Shown here: in pieces, positions 1 to 7,004 of the stretch
Layout of the letters: the number at the start of each line of letters is the position of its first letter
How positions within the stretch are numbered: position 1 is the stretch's first letter
From: Reddybacter sp041277045
GTDB taxonomy: Bacteria > Pseudomonadota > Gammaproteobacteria > Pseudomonadales > Porticoccaceae
Assembly (NCBI GenBank): GCA_041277045.1
Contig: JBGFSY010000001.1
Location: forward strand, 1,178,001 to 1,242,000
Length of the DNA: 64,000 bases
Direction of reading: 5' to 3'
Program-made: the position numbers and the translations under genes
The notes under the pieces: model-generated
Seen by the model: the letters and a program-made list of their open reading frames with translations, nothing else
What the model was told of the DNA's origin: nothing
Databases searched by the model: none

Positions 1-81
1 GATTATTTATCTTTATTGGTTTGGAGTGGCGATTTAGCGTCGTGCAAATAGCGCCTCATAATTAAACGCTGTCTTATTAAA

Positions 82-107
82 GAGGTGAGCAGCCCCGCTG
101 CCCACTC
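82..107 (-). terminator. Candidate terminator after the SDR gene
   Basis: On the minus strand, just past the SDR stop codon, the arms GTGGGCAGC and GCTGCTCAC pair with one mismatch around a GGG loop. They are followed by a short T-rich stretch (CTCTTTAAT). The T-run is weak, so this may be only partly efficient. Confidence 0.45.
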
Positions 108-123
108 TGTTACGTCAGTGTAC

Positions 124-987
124 TCAGCTGTTCACTGACCCCGGAGCGCCGGCATCCACTAAAGCTTTTGAATTGGCCGACCAATCAAAGCCTCGCTGAA
201 TACGCTCAAAGCGTCGTTCGACCGCTTTAACCATTCGTGGATCGGTGAACAGGTAGAACTGCTCCTCCTTAATGCCCTCAAGCACCAGCTTGCCGACGAC
301 GTCGGGGTCGAGGCCGTGCTCCAGTATTTCGGCGACATCTCCGGCGATGACGGGTTTATCGCCGGAGCTACCGAAGCCCGAGGGGCGGCTATCGGCGGCT
401 TCAATAATGTTGGTGGCGACAGCACCGGGGCAGAGCACGGAGACACCGATATTGGTTTCTTTCAATTCGCTGTAGAGCACTTCGTTCATCACTACCACGG
501 CAAACTTACTGGCGTTGTAGGGCGCCCAGCCCGGCCCGGCGTTAACCATGCCAGCCATCGATGAGGTGGTGACGATATGGCCGCCTTCACCGTGGGCTTT
601 GATTTTAGGCAGGAAGGCGCTGATACCGTACTGCACGCCGAGCTGGTTCACGGCAATAACCCAGTCCCAATCCTGCTGGGAGAGCTCTTCATAAGTGCCT
701 CCGACATTAATACCGGCGTTGTTGCACAGTACATGTACCTTACCAAAGCGTTCGACGGTGGCGTCGGCCGCGGCGTTGACTTGCTCGAGCTTGGTGACAT
801 CGCAAACGATGGTGGCAACGTCGATGCCCTTGTCCTTAAATTCTTGCTCGGCTTCAGCAAGGCGTGCTTCATTGACGTCGGCGAGCATCAGTTTCATGCC
901 CTCGTTGGCAAAGGCGCGCGCCATACCCAGGCCCATACCGCTGGCACCGCCGGTAATAAAGGCGACCTTTCCTGCTAGATCTCTCAT
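124..987 (-). CDS. SDR family NAD(P)-dependent oxidoreductase
   Basis: Short-chain dehydrogenase/reductase, 287 residues, expected to oxidise or reduce an alcohol/ketone with NAD(P). The substrate cannot be read from sequence. The Rossmann cofactor motif TGGASGMGLG lies near residues 12-21, NNAG follows mid-domain, and the catalytic Ser plus YNASK pair sits near residue 160. I chose the ATG at 987 because AGGAAAT lies just upstream; a start 18 codons earlier has no such site and would add a tail the family lacks. The C-terminal part is longer than a minimal SDR core. It stands alone on the minus strand, 156 bp downstream of the luciferase-like gene, so no pathway is implied by the context. 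Confidence 0.9.
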   Translation of the reverse strand: MRDLAGKVAFITGGASGMGLGMARAFANEGMKLMLADVNEARLAEAEQEFKDKGIDVATIVCDVTKLEQVNAAADATVERFGKVHVLCNNAGINVGGTYEELSQQDWDWVIAVNQLGVQYGISAFLPKIKAHGEGGHIVTTSSMAGMVNAGPGWAPYNASKFAVVVMNEVLYSELKETNIGVSVLCPGAVATNIIEAADSRPSGFGSSGDKPVIAGDVAEILEHGLDPDVVGKLVLEGIKEEQFYLFTDPRMVKAVERRFERIQRGFDWSANSKALVDAGAPGSVNS

Positions 988-1018
988 TGAAATTTCCTGT
1001 TGGTAAGTTTGGTCGCTG

Positions 1019-1076
1019 AGTATAGGGCCAGAGTGAGGCAATTATTTATTTTTGTCGGCGCTAAACACGGTAGCGC
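1019..1076 (-). promoter_or_regulatory. Candidate promoter and operator of the SDR gene
   Basis: A TATACT -10-like element occupies 1019-1024 on the minus strand, about 32 nt before the chosen SDR start. Upstream of it, 1058-1076 is a perfect inverted repeat, GCGCTA-7 nt-TAGCGC. No good -35 is visible, which would fit an activator- or repressor-controlled promoter. This is inference from pattern only. Confidence 0.3.
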
Positions 1077-1143
1077 TGTCACTGCCTTGCTAGGGGCTTA
1101 GCGAAGTGTGAGTTGCCGTCGCTGGAATACAGGGGCCTGCTGT

Positions 1144-2139
1144 TTAGTTGTTTTTCGCCAGCAAGGTGTCGGCGACAATTTGATAGGAGTGTAGGCGCGC
1201 GCGATGGTCGTAAATCTGCGAGGTGATCATCAGTTCGTCGGCCCCGGTCATGGCAACAAAGTCGTTCATTTTCTGAGCAATGTTATCGGCGCTGCCGACC
1301 AGGGTGCAGGCCAGCACGTCGCTCAACATAGCTTGCTGCATGGCGGGCAGTTCACCCATGTAATTGGCGATGGGTGGGGGTAGCTGGCTGGGCGTGCCGC
1401 TGAATAAATTAACAAAGACCTGCTGCCAAGAGCTGGCCAGCCATTCGGCCTCGGCTTCGCTATCGGCGGCAAAGACACCGATGCCGAGCATCACATAGGG
1501 CTCTGCCAGTGCCGCTGAGGGCTTGAATTGTTCTCGGTAGATCTTGATAGCCGCCATCAACTGCCCCGGTGCAAAGTGGGAGGCAAAGGCATAGGGCAGA
1601 CCCAATTGGGCGGCAAGCTGGGCGCCGAAGAGGCCGGAGCCGAGTATCCACACCGGTATATTCAGGCCCTCGCCGGGTATCGCGCGCACCTGATGGCTTG
1701 GCGTATCCGCCTCGAAATAGCGCAACAGCTCGCTGACATCTTCGGGGAAGCGCTCGGCTTGATCACTCGAATTGCGCCGCAGTGCGCGACTGGTGGCGGG
1801 GTCGGTACCGGGTGCTCGGCCCACACCGAGGTCGATGCGCCCCGGGTGCAGTGCCTCAAGGGTGCCAAATTGCTCGGCGATAATCAGTGGCGAGTGGTTG
1901 GGCAGCATAATGCCGCCGGCGCCGACTCGCAGGGTCGATGTGCCTGCGGCTATATGCGCGATAAGCACCGCCGTAGCGGCACTGGCAATACCGGGCATGC
2001 CGTGGTGCTCGGCCAGCCAGTAGCGATGAAAGCCCCAGTCCTCGGCGTGTTGGGCCAGATCCAGACTGTTACGCAGAGAGGTGCCGGCATTACTGCCCTG
2101 ACTAATGGGTGAGAGGTCGAGTAGGGATAGGGGGATCAT
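1144..2139 (-). CDS. LLM-class (luciferase-like) flavin-dependent oxidoreductase
   Basis: Bacterial-luciferase-like monooxygenase of 331 residues, the usual size for the YhbW/MsnO8-type subgroup that uses reduced flavin and oxygen. The N-terminus [12 protein letters not shown], the stretch [12 protein letters not shown] near residue 40 and the conserved [15 protein letters not shown] near residue 105 are typical of this single-domain TIM-barrel group. The substrate is unknown. It is encoded on the same strand as the SDR gene downstream, but a 156-bp gap holding a possible SDR promoter argues against a tight operon. A remnant DUF1348 gene lies 46 bp upstream in the same orientation. No strong ribosome site precedes the ATG. 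Confidence 0.88.
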   Translation of the reverse strand: MIPLSLLDLSPISQGSNAGTSLRNSLDLAQHAEDWGFHRYWLAEHHGMPGIASAATAVLIAHIAAGTSTLRVGAGGIMLPNHSPLIIAEQFGTLEALHPGRIDLGVGRAPGTDPATSRALRRNSSDQAERFPEDVSELLRYFEADTPSHQVRAIPGEGLNIPVWILGSGLFGAQLAAQLGLPYAFASHFAPGQLMAAIKIYREQFKPSAALAEPYVMLGIGVFAADSEAEAEWLASSWQQVFVNLFSGTPSQLPPPIANYMGELPAMQQAMLSDVLACTLVGSADNIAQKMNDFVAMTGADELMITSQIYDHRARLHSYQIVADTLLAKNN

Positions 2140-2185
2140 TGAGCTTTGCGGTCGCTAGAAGAAGATTTTTGCAGGGATTGGGCTT

Positions 2186-2599
2186 CTAAGGTAACTGGCG
2201 CTCGGAGGCATCAATAGCGACGTCATTGATGCTCGCTTCGCGGCGCTCCATGTAGCCGTCACTGTCAAATTGCCATAATTCATTGCCGTAAGAGAAATAC
2301 CATTGTCCGGCACCGTCGTGCCATTCGTATTGAAAGCGTACGGCGATGCGATTATCGGTGTAGCTCCATAGCTACTTTTTCAGTTTGTAATCGAGTTCCT
2401 TGGCCCACTTTTTGGTTAGGAATTCAATAATTGCTGGGCGCCCGCTAAAGAATTAGTCGCGATTGCGCCATGTGGAGTTTTCACTATAAGCCTGGGCAAC
2501 GCAAAGGGGGTTGCGACTATTCCAGCCATCTTCCGCGACCTGTATCTTGGCCGTTGCCGTTTCCAAATTAAAAGGGGGTAGAGGTTTTCTTTGCTCCAT
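2186..2599 (-). pseudogene. DUF1348 (NTF2-like) gene with two nonsense codons
   Basis: Reading from the ATG at 2599 gives one continuous frame resembling DUF1348/nuclear-transport-factor-2-like proteins: it opens MEQRKPLPPFNLETA, then [31 protein letters not shown], and closes [13 protein letters not shown]. The frame is broken by TAA at 2453-2455 (codon 49) and TAG at 2372-2374 (codon 76). As I recall the family, both positions are normally Glu, so each stop is explained by one G-to-T change. The frame ends after 137 codons without the last 15-20 residues typical of relatives. An AAGG ribosome site survives 7-9 nt before the ATG. No internal frameshift is needed. The gene looks recently inactivated, though sequencing error at two sites is not excluded. 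Confidence 0.85.
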
Positions 2600-2645
2600 G
2601 GCGCCTTCGTCCTTTGATTTGATACACAGGGTGTGGAGTTAGTTA

Positions 2646-3515
2646 TCAGCCTTGCAGAGAGCTGATAATCGAATCAATTTCCTTGCTCGACTGCTTCATA
2701 ATCTCGTGAATTAGTTCTTCATCGAGCTTCAGGCGCTGAAATGACTTTATTTGAGTCCACTCGGGATCTATTTCATGGCCTTGTTCAATGGCGTGGGCAA
2801 ACAGGTTGGCAGCTTGCACGACATCGGTTAAATCGGCCTCGAAACTTACGCCTCCATGCTCGTTGGACGGCACCCGGTCGAGCATTTCATGTTCATCTGC
2901 GACGAGAACCAGGTCTTCACTAAAGCGCCAGGCTTCGAGAATGGCGGCGCCAACCCCGGTATGCCACTCGGCGATGACGTCTTCGAATATTTCCGGGGCT
3001 TTACTCAACTCTGGGTAGTTGTCCATGCTGGCGAGCAGATAGATTTTGCCAACGTCGTGTAGCAAGCCGGCAATTAGAGCTTCGTCGGGTTTGATTTTTG
3101 TTCGTTTTTTGGCGATCACGCAGGAAAATGCTGCGACATTAAGACTGTGGAGCCACAGCTCTTTGAAGTATTTGTCTAATTTGCCCATGGAGTGGGCGTT
3201 CAGTACTTGATCCATGGCGATGGCGATGGCAATACTGTGAGCCATTTTAAAACCCATGCGGGTAATCGCGGTGGGAATATCTTTAATCGTTGTGCCCGAG
3301 CTATTCAATGCGGCAGAGTTGGCAACCTTTAATAAACGAGCAGAAAAAGTGGCTTCGCTACTGACTACCCTGGCCACTTGCTGAGCTGACACTTCAGGGT
3401 CTTCAAGAACTTTTTTAATTTTCAGGGCGATATCAGGCAGTGAGGGTAGCTTAACGGTACCCTTTGACAGCTCTTCACTCAGTGACTGGACAAATTCAAA
3501 CCCGATGGAATTCAC
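2646..3515 (-). CDS. HDOD domain-containing protein
   Basis: HDOD proteins are HD-GYP relatives that usually lack phosphodiesterase activity and act in signalling, stress or motility control. This one has 289 residues from the chosen start. The HDOD domain begins near LPSLPDIALKIKKVL and includes GLLHDVGKIYLL, where the HD pair remains. There is no receiver or GGDEF domain, so it is a stand-alone HDOD protein. I chose GTG at 3515 because AAGAAGG lies 5 nt upstream; a TTG 18 codons earlier has no ribosome site. The gene end holds an 8-bp inverted repeat (TTATCAGC/GCTGATAA, 2643-2668) overlapping the stop codon. The ligand and partner are unknown. Confidence 0.85.
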   Translation of the reverse strand: MNSIGFEFVQSLSEELSKGTVKLPSLPDIALKIKKVLEDPEVSAQQVARVVSSEATFSARLLKVANSAALNSSGTTIKDIPTAITRMGFKMAHSIAIAIAMDQVLNAHSMGKLDKYFKELWLHSLNVAAFSCVIAKKRTKIKPDEALIAGLLHDVGKIYLLASMDNYPELSKAPEIFEDVIAEWHTGVGAAILEAWRFSEDLVLVADEHEMLDRVPSNEHGGVSFEADLTDVVQAANLFAHAIEQGHEIDPEWTQIKSFQRLKLDEELIHEIMKQSSKEIDSIISSLQG

Positions 3516-3659
3516 ATTTACCTTCTTATGTTGTTGGTGCAGGTGGGAATAATCGCTATTTAACCCCAATTATAGCGAGGCGGTAAACCGCTGGCTCATA
3601 AATATCTTTAGAAATTAGAAGTTTGGGCTTGGAAAGAGAGAGGTAGCCCGCTGAGTCCT

Positions 3660-4223
3660 CTATTTTACTGGAGGGGATTGAACTGGACTGCTGTTTTCTG
3701 GCACAAAGCTTAATGCTACTGAGTTTATGCAATAACGCAGGCCGGTGGGGGCTGGGCCGTCGTCAAACACATGGCCCAGATGCTCGCCGCAACGGGAGAG
3801 TATTTCGGTGCGTTTATAGCCGAGAAACCAGTCGTCTTTGAGGATGATGTTGTCTTTGTCCAGGGCCTCCCAAAAGCTCGGCCAGCCAGTGCCTGATTTA
3901 AATTTGTGGCTGGAGTGGAAGACCGGTAGTCGGCACCCCGCCGTAACGTACACGCCATTTTCATGATTGTTGAGTAGTTCGCCCGTAAAGGCGCGCTCGG
4001 TTCTACTGCGCCAGAGTATGTCGTATTGCTGTTTGGTGAGCAGCTGTTTCCAGGTGGCTTTATTAATTGTCTCCAGCTGCTGTTGTTCTGTGATGAGCTG
4101 GCGAGCATCGGCCACAGTCATTACTTGCTCGTCACTGGCTTGATCGCGGCCCAGCGACAAGGCTAGACTGGCCATAAGGCTGACGGCAATAACAAATAAA
4201 AGGACGAGGCCGGATCGTTTCAT
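3660..4223 (-). CDS. msrB: Peptide-methionine (R)-S-oxide reductase, membrane-anchored
   Basis: MsrB reduces the R form of methionine sulfoxide in proteins. The domain occupies roughly residues 60-175, with HKFKSGTGWPSFW, HLGHVFDDGP and the catalytic Cys in RYCINS. From ATG 4223 the protein starts MKRSGLVLLF and continues as one hydrophobic segment to about residue 25, so it is probably exported or tethered on the periplasmic side. The two CxxC zinc pairs of many MsrBs are incomplete (TAGC and SRCGEH), so this is a non-zinc form. A TTG start 22 codons upstream is possible but less likely. The gene is divergent from the BKACE gene. Confidence 0.9.
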   Translation of the reverse strand: MKRSGLVLLFVIAVSLMASLALSLGRDQASDEQVMTVADARQLITEQQQLETINKATWKQLLTKQQYDILWRSRTERAFTGELLNNHENGVYVTAGCRLPVFHSSHKFKSGTGWPSFWEALDKDNIILKDDWFLGYKRTEILSRCGEHLGHVFDDGPAPTGLRYCINSVALSFVPENSSPVQSPPVK

Positions 4224-4303
4224 ATTGAGTGTACTCACTGCTAACGGGGGGTATATCAGTAAGAGCCTGATAGGCCAATAATAGTTCAATTAAGACTATT
4301 TGG

Positions 4304-4314
4304 CCCCCCCCCCC
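4304..4314. repeat. C11 homopolymer in the BKACE leader
   Basis: Eleven consecutive C residues lie 56 bp before the BKACE ATG, between the divergent msrB and BKACE genes. A G6 run follows about 20 bp downstream. Tracts this long are prone to slippage during replication and also to assembly error. Confidence 0.95.
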
Positions 4315-4370
4315 TTCGTCTGTGTCTATAGGCTGGGGGGAGCGACAATTTAATAATAAGGAGATCAGCA

Positions 4371-5231
4371 ATGAGTAATAAAGTTTGGCTGGAAGTGGCT
4401 ATGAATGGCGCCTGGACGCGTGCCCTGCAACCCAATATTCCGGTGACTGCCGAGGAGATTAGCCGCGAGGGCATCGACTGCGCCAATGCCGGTGCCGCTA
4501 TCCTCCATGCCCACAGTTTAGACCCTGAAACCGGCAAACAAAATGCCGATGTTGATATTTGTCAGGCCTTTATCGAGGGCATACGCGAGCAGGTCGATGC
4601 CATCGTTTACCCCTCATCGATGAACATACCAATGGGTGACGATGCGGAAGTTCGCAATCGTACGACCAATGAGCTATGCCGCCGGGGCGTCCTGGAGTGG
4701 GGGATTCTGGATCCTGGTTCATGCAATTTTGCCATGAAGGGGGTCAATTTATTTGGTGGCGATGGTGATGTTTATAACAACTCGCCAGGAGTGCTGCGAG
4801 CCAGCGCCGAGATGGCTGTCGAGTACGGCTGGCGGCCCTCATACGCCTGTTATGAGCCGGGTTTTGTACGTGAGGGCGCGAAGCTCTACAAGACCGTCGA
4901 GGGCATGCAGGCGCCGGTTTACCGCTTTATGCTGTCCGATGGCTTTACCTTTTGCTTTCCACCCCGAGAGTGGGCTATTGAGGCATTGGCAAAGCTGATG
5001 GATGAAGAGGCACCCGGTGCGCCGTGGATGGTGGCGGGACTGGATATCAACACCATTCCTTTAATTCCGAAGATCGTCGAGCTGGGCGGTCATGTGCGGG
5101 TGGGGCTGGAAGATGCGCCCTTTCAGTCGCAGAAAAGCAATGTGCAATGGGTTGAAGAGGCGGTGAAGGCGATTCGTGCAGCCGGTGGTGAACCGGCGAC
5201 GGCGGCGGAGATTAGAGAAAGCTTTCGTTAA
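4371..5231 (+). CDS. BKACE family beta-keto acid cleavage enzyme (DUF849)
   Basis: BKACE enzymes are zinc-dependent TIM-barrel proteins that condense a beta-keto acid with acetyl-CoA and split it into acetoacetate and an acyl-CoA. The founder is the lysine-fermentation enzyme Kce, but most members act on other keto acids such as dehydrocarnitine. The family is recognisable from the N-terminal EVAMNGAWTRA stretch and the metal-binding H46-x-H48 in LHAHSLD. GLEDAPF lies near the C-terminus. The length of 286 residues is slightly below the family norm. AAGGAG lies at an ideal distance before the ATG. No carnitine or lysine catabolic genes adjoin it, so the substrate is open. The upstream C11 tract may affect expression. 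Confidence 0.9.
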   Translation: MSNKVWLEVAMNGAWTRALQPNIPVTAEEISREGIDCANAGAAILHAHSLDPETGKQNADVDICQAFIEGIREQVDAIVYPSSMNIPMGDDAEVRNRTTNELCRRGVLEWGILDPGSCNFAMKGVNLFGGDGDVYNNSPGVLRASAEMAVEYGWRPSYACYEPGFVREGAKLYKTVEGMQAPVYRFMLSDGFTFCFPPREWAIEALAKLMDEEAPGAPWMVAGLDINTIPLIPKIVELGGHVRVGLEDAPFQSQKSNVQWVEEAVKAIRAAGGEPATAAEIRESFR

Positions 5232-5243
5232 AACTGGGCCAAT

Positions 5244-5292
5244 AAAAAAGCCGCACCCGCCTGAAGATAATTCGGGCGGGTGCGGCTTTTTT
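5244..5292. terminator. Bidirectional terminator between BKACE gene and yccA
   Basis: A strong hairpin, GCCGCACCCGCC paired with GGCGGGTGCGGC around a short loop, is flanked by A6 on the left and T6 on the right. It can stop transcription from both convergent genes. Confidence 0.92.
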
Positions 5293-5323
5293 GTGCCTGG
5301 CTTATAAGGCCTGGCGCGGGCTT

Positions 5324-5992
5324 TTAGTCGTCGCTAAGTACACCCATCAGATGCAGGAGGCTGGTGAACAAGTTATAGATGGCAATGTAGAGCGTCACGG
5401 TGGCCATAATGTAGTTGGTCTCGCCGCCGTTAATAATCTGGCTGGTCTGCCAAAGAATCATCGCCGACATCAAGATCACAAACATGGCTGAGACAATCAA
5501 TGACAGGCCCTGCATTTCAAGGAAGTAAGCGCCGATGCCTGCGAGGAAGGCGACGATAACGCCAACCATAATAAAGCCGCCTAAAAAGCTGAAGTCTTTG
5601 CGTGAGCTGAGGGCGTAGAAAGACAGGCCAACAAAGGTGATGGCCGTGGCGCCCAGAGCGTTCATTACCAACTCTGTGCCATTGGGCAGGCCGAGGTACA
5701 TATTGATAATGGGGCCGAGGGTGAAGCCCATAAAGCCGGTTAAGGCAAACACACAGACGATGCCGAGTGAGCTATTGCGAAATTTAGTGGTCAAAAACAG
5801 CAGGCCAAAATAACCCACCAAAGTGATGATAAAGCCGGGGTGGGGCAGGTTCAGTTTCATCGAAATGCCGGCAGTGGCGGCGCTAAACAGCAAAGTCATG
5901 GAGAGCAAAATATAGGTGTTTCGGATGACTTTATTGGTCGCCAGTATCGAGGTTTGTTTTTCAATACCTGCAGGATGGGTCGATTGATTCAT
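5324..5992 (-). CDS. yccA: Bax inhibitor-1/YccA family membrane protein
   Basis: BI-1/YccA proteins are inner-membrane proteins with seven helices. E. coli YccA is a substrate and modulator of the FtsH protease. This 222-residue protein is hydrophobic from about residue 25 to the C-terminus, with recognisable helices including YILLSMTLLFSAATAGI, IVCVFALTGFMGFTLGPI and LYIAIYNLFTSLLHLM. The last carries the family's conserved C-terminal helix and is followed by the acidic tail SDD. The start is supported by AAGGAAGA upstream of the ATG. It follows the nitrilase-family gene on the same strand after a 128-bp gap, so it probably has its own promoter, and it ends at the strong terminator at 5244-5292. 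Confidence 0.93.
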   Translation of the reverse strand: MNQSTHPAGIEKQTSILATNKVIRNTYILLSMTLLFSAATAGISMKLNLPHPGFIITLVGYFGLLFLTTKFRNSSLGIVCVFALTGFMGFTLGPIINMYLGLPNGTELVMNALGATAITFVGLSFYALSSRKDFSFLGGFIMVGVIVAFLAGIGAYFLEMQGLSLIVSAMFVILMSAMILWQTSQIINGGETNYIMATVTLYIAIYNLFTSLLHLMGVLSDD

Positions 5993-6120
5993 GATGGGTC
6001 TTCCTTAAAATACGGTGTGTCAAAGTAGGGGCAGAGTAAAGACTCGCCAGCCAAAGCCGGATAGTAGCGCGTTCTCCGGGTCTTTGTCACAGATCAGTAC
6101 AAATTCGCCGGTCAGCTTCT

Positions 6121-6945
6121 TTAGGGTAGGCGGCGATGTTCGAGCACCGGCATATTTTGTCGCAGCTCTTTAACGTGGGCGAGGTCAATATCGGCGCTGA
6201 TAAAACCCTCCTCGTCATCCATCTCGGCCAGTACCTCGCCCCAGGGGGCAATAATGGCGGAGCCGCCCCAGGTGGGTTTTTTCGGGTGGTCGCGGTTGCA
6301 GAGGTTGGCGCCGACAACGTAGCTCAGGTTTTCTACCGCACGGGCGCGCAATAGGAGCTGCCAATGCGCTTGCCCCGTAGCGGCGGTAAAGGCCGAAGGT
6401 GCGACCAGTATTTCAGCACCCTGCTCGGTGAGTTGCCGGTAGAGTTCGGGAAAGCGCAGGTCGTAGCAGACGCTCATGCCGACACAGCCGCAGGGGGTTT
6501 GCGCTACCATCGGGCGAGTGCCGTGGGCGTAGCTATCGGACTCACAGTAGCGCTTGCCGGTTTTTTGCACATTGACATCGAAGAGGTGGATTTTTTGATA
6601 GGCGGCCACTTCTTGCCCGCTGGCATCGTAGAGCAGGGACGTCGCGTAGGGTTTGTCGCTATCCCCTGAAACAGTCTGCTCGGCGAACAGTGGCAAGGTG
6701 CCGGCGACTAGCCACAGGCCGTGTTTACTGGCCTGCTCGGCAAAGAATTGTCGGGCCAGACCTTTTTCGGCCTCAGCTTCGGCCACGGCTCGCGTGTCGC
6801 GAACATTGTAGTAAACGAAGTGCTCTGGCAGCACCACGAGCTGGGCACCGGCACTGGCGGCCTCACTAATAAAATGGGCAGCTACTTCGAGATTAGTCGC
6901 AGGGTCGCCGTCGCTTTTCAGTTGTATGGCGGCAATTTTGGCCAT
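6121..6945 (-). CDS. Carbon-nitrogen hydrolase (Nit-type omega-amidase/amidase)
   Basis: Nitrilase-superfamily amidase of 274 residues. The catalytic triad is visible as E41 (LPE), K118 (YQKIHLFD) and C160 (VCYDLRFPELYR). The CYDLRFPELY context is that of the Nit1/deaminated-glutathione amidase branch, which removes amide from damaged glutathione or omega-amides. The exact substrate is inferred only. The gene is last in the mreB-mreC-mreD-maf-rng-yhdP run, starting 59 bp after yhdP. This is the order I know from Pseudomonas, where tldD normally follows; here yccA follows instead and no tldD is present in the window. Confidence 0.92.
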   Translation of the reverse strand: MAKIAAIQLKSDGDPATNLEVAAHFISEAASAGAQLVVLPEHFVYYNVRDTRAVAEAEAEKGLARQFFAEQASKHGLWLVAGTLPLFAEQTVSGDSDKPYATSLLYDASGQEVAAYQKIHLFDVNVQKTGKRYCESDSYAHGTRPMVAQTPCGCVGMSVCYDLRFPELYRQLTEQGAEILVAPSAFTAATGQAHWQLLLRARAVENLSYVVGANLCNRDHPKKPTWGGSAIIAPWGEVLAEMDDEEGFISADIDLAHVKELRQNMPVLEHRRLP

Positions 6946-7004
6946 GGTGGGTCCTTATACTTTTTAGGGCAGGGCGTTGCGAGGTCTGTGCAGTGCTATC
7001 TTTA

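Noticed and set aside
6000..6120. 33-codon frame (LTGEFVLICDKDPENALL...) between the nitrilase-family gene and yccA
   Set aside because: It looks protein-like in composition, but it has no start codon with a ribosome site and no family that I recognise; it may be chance or a remnant.
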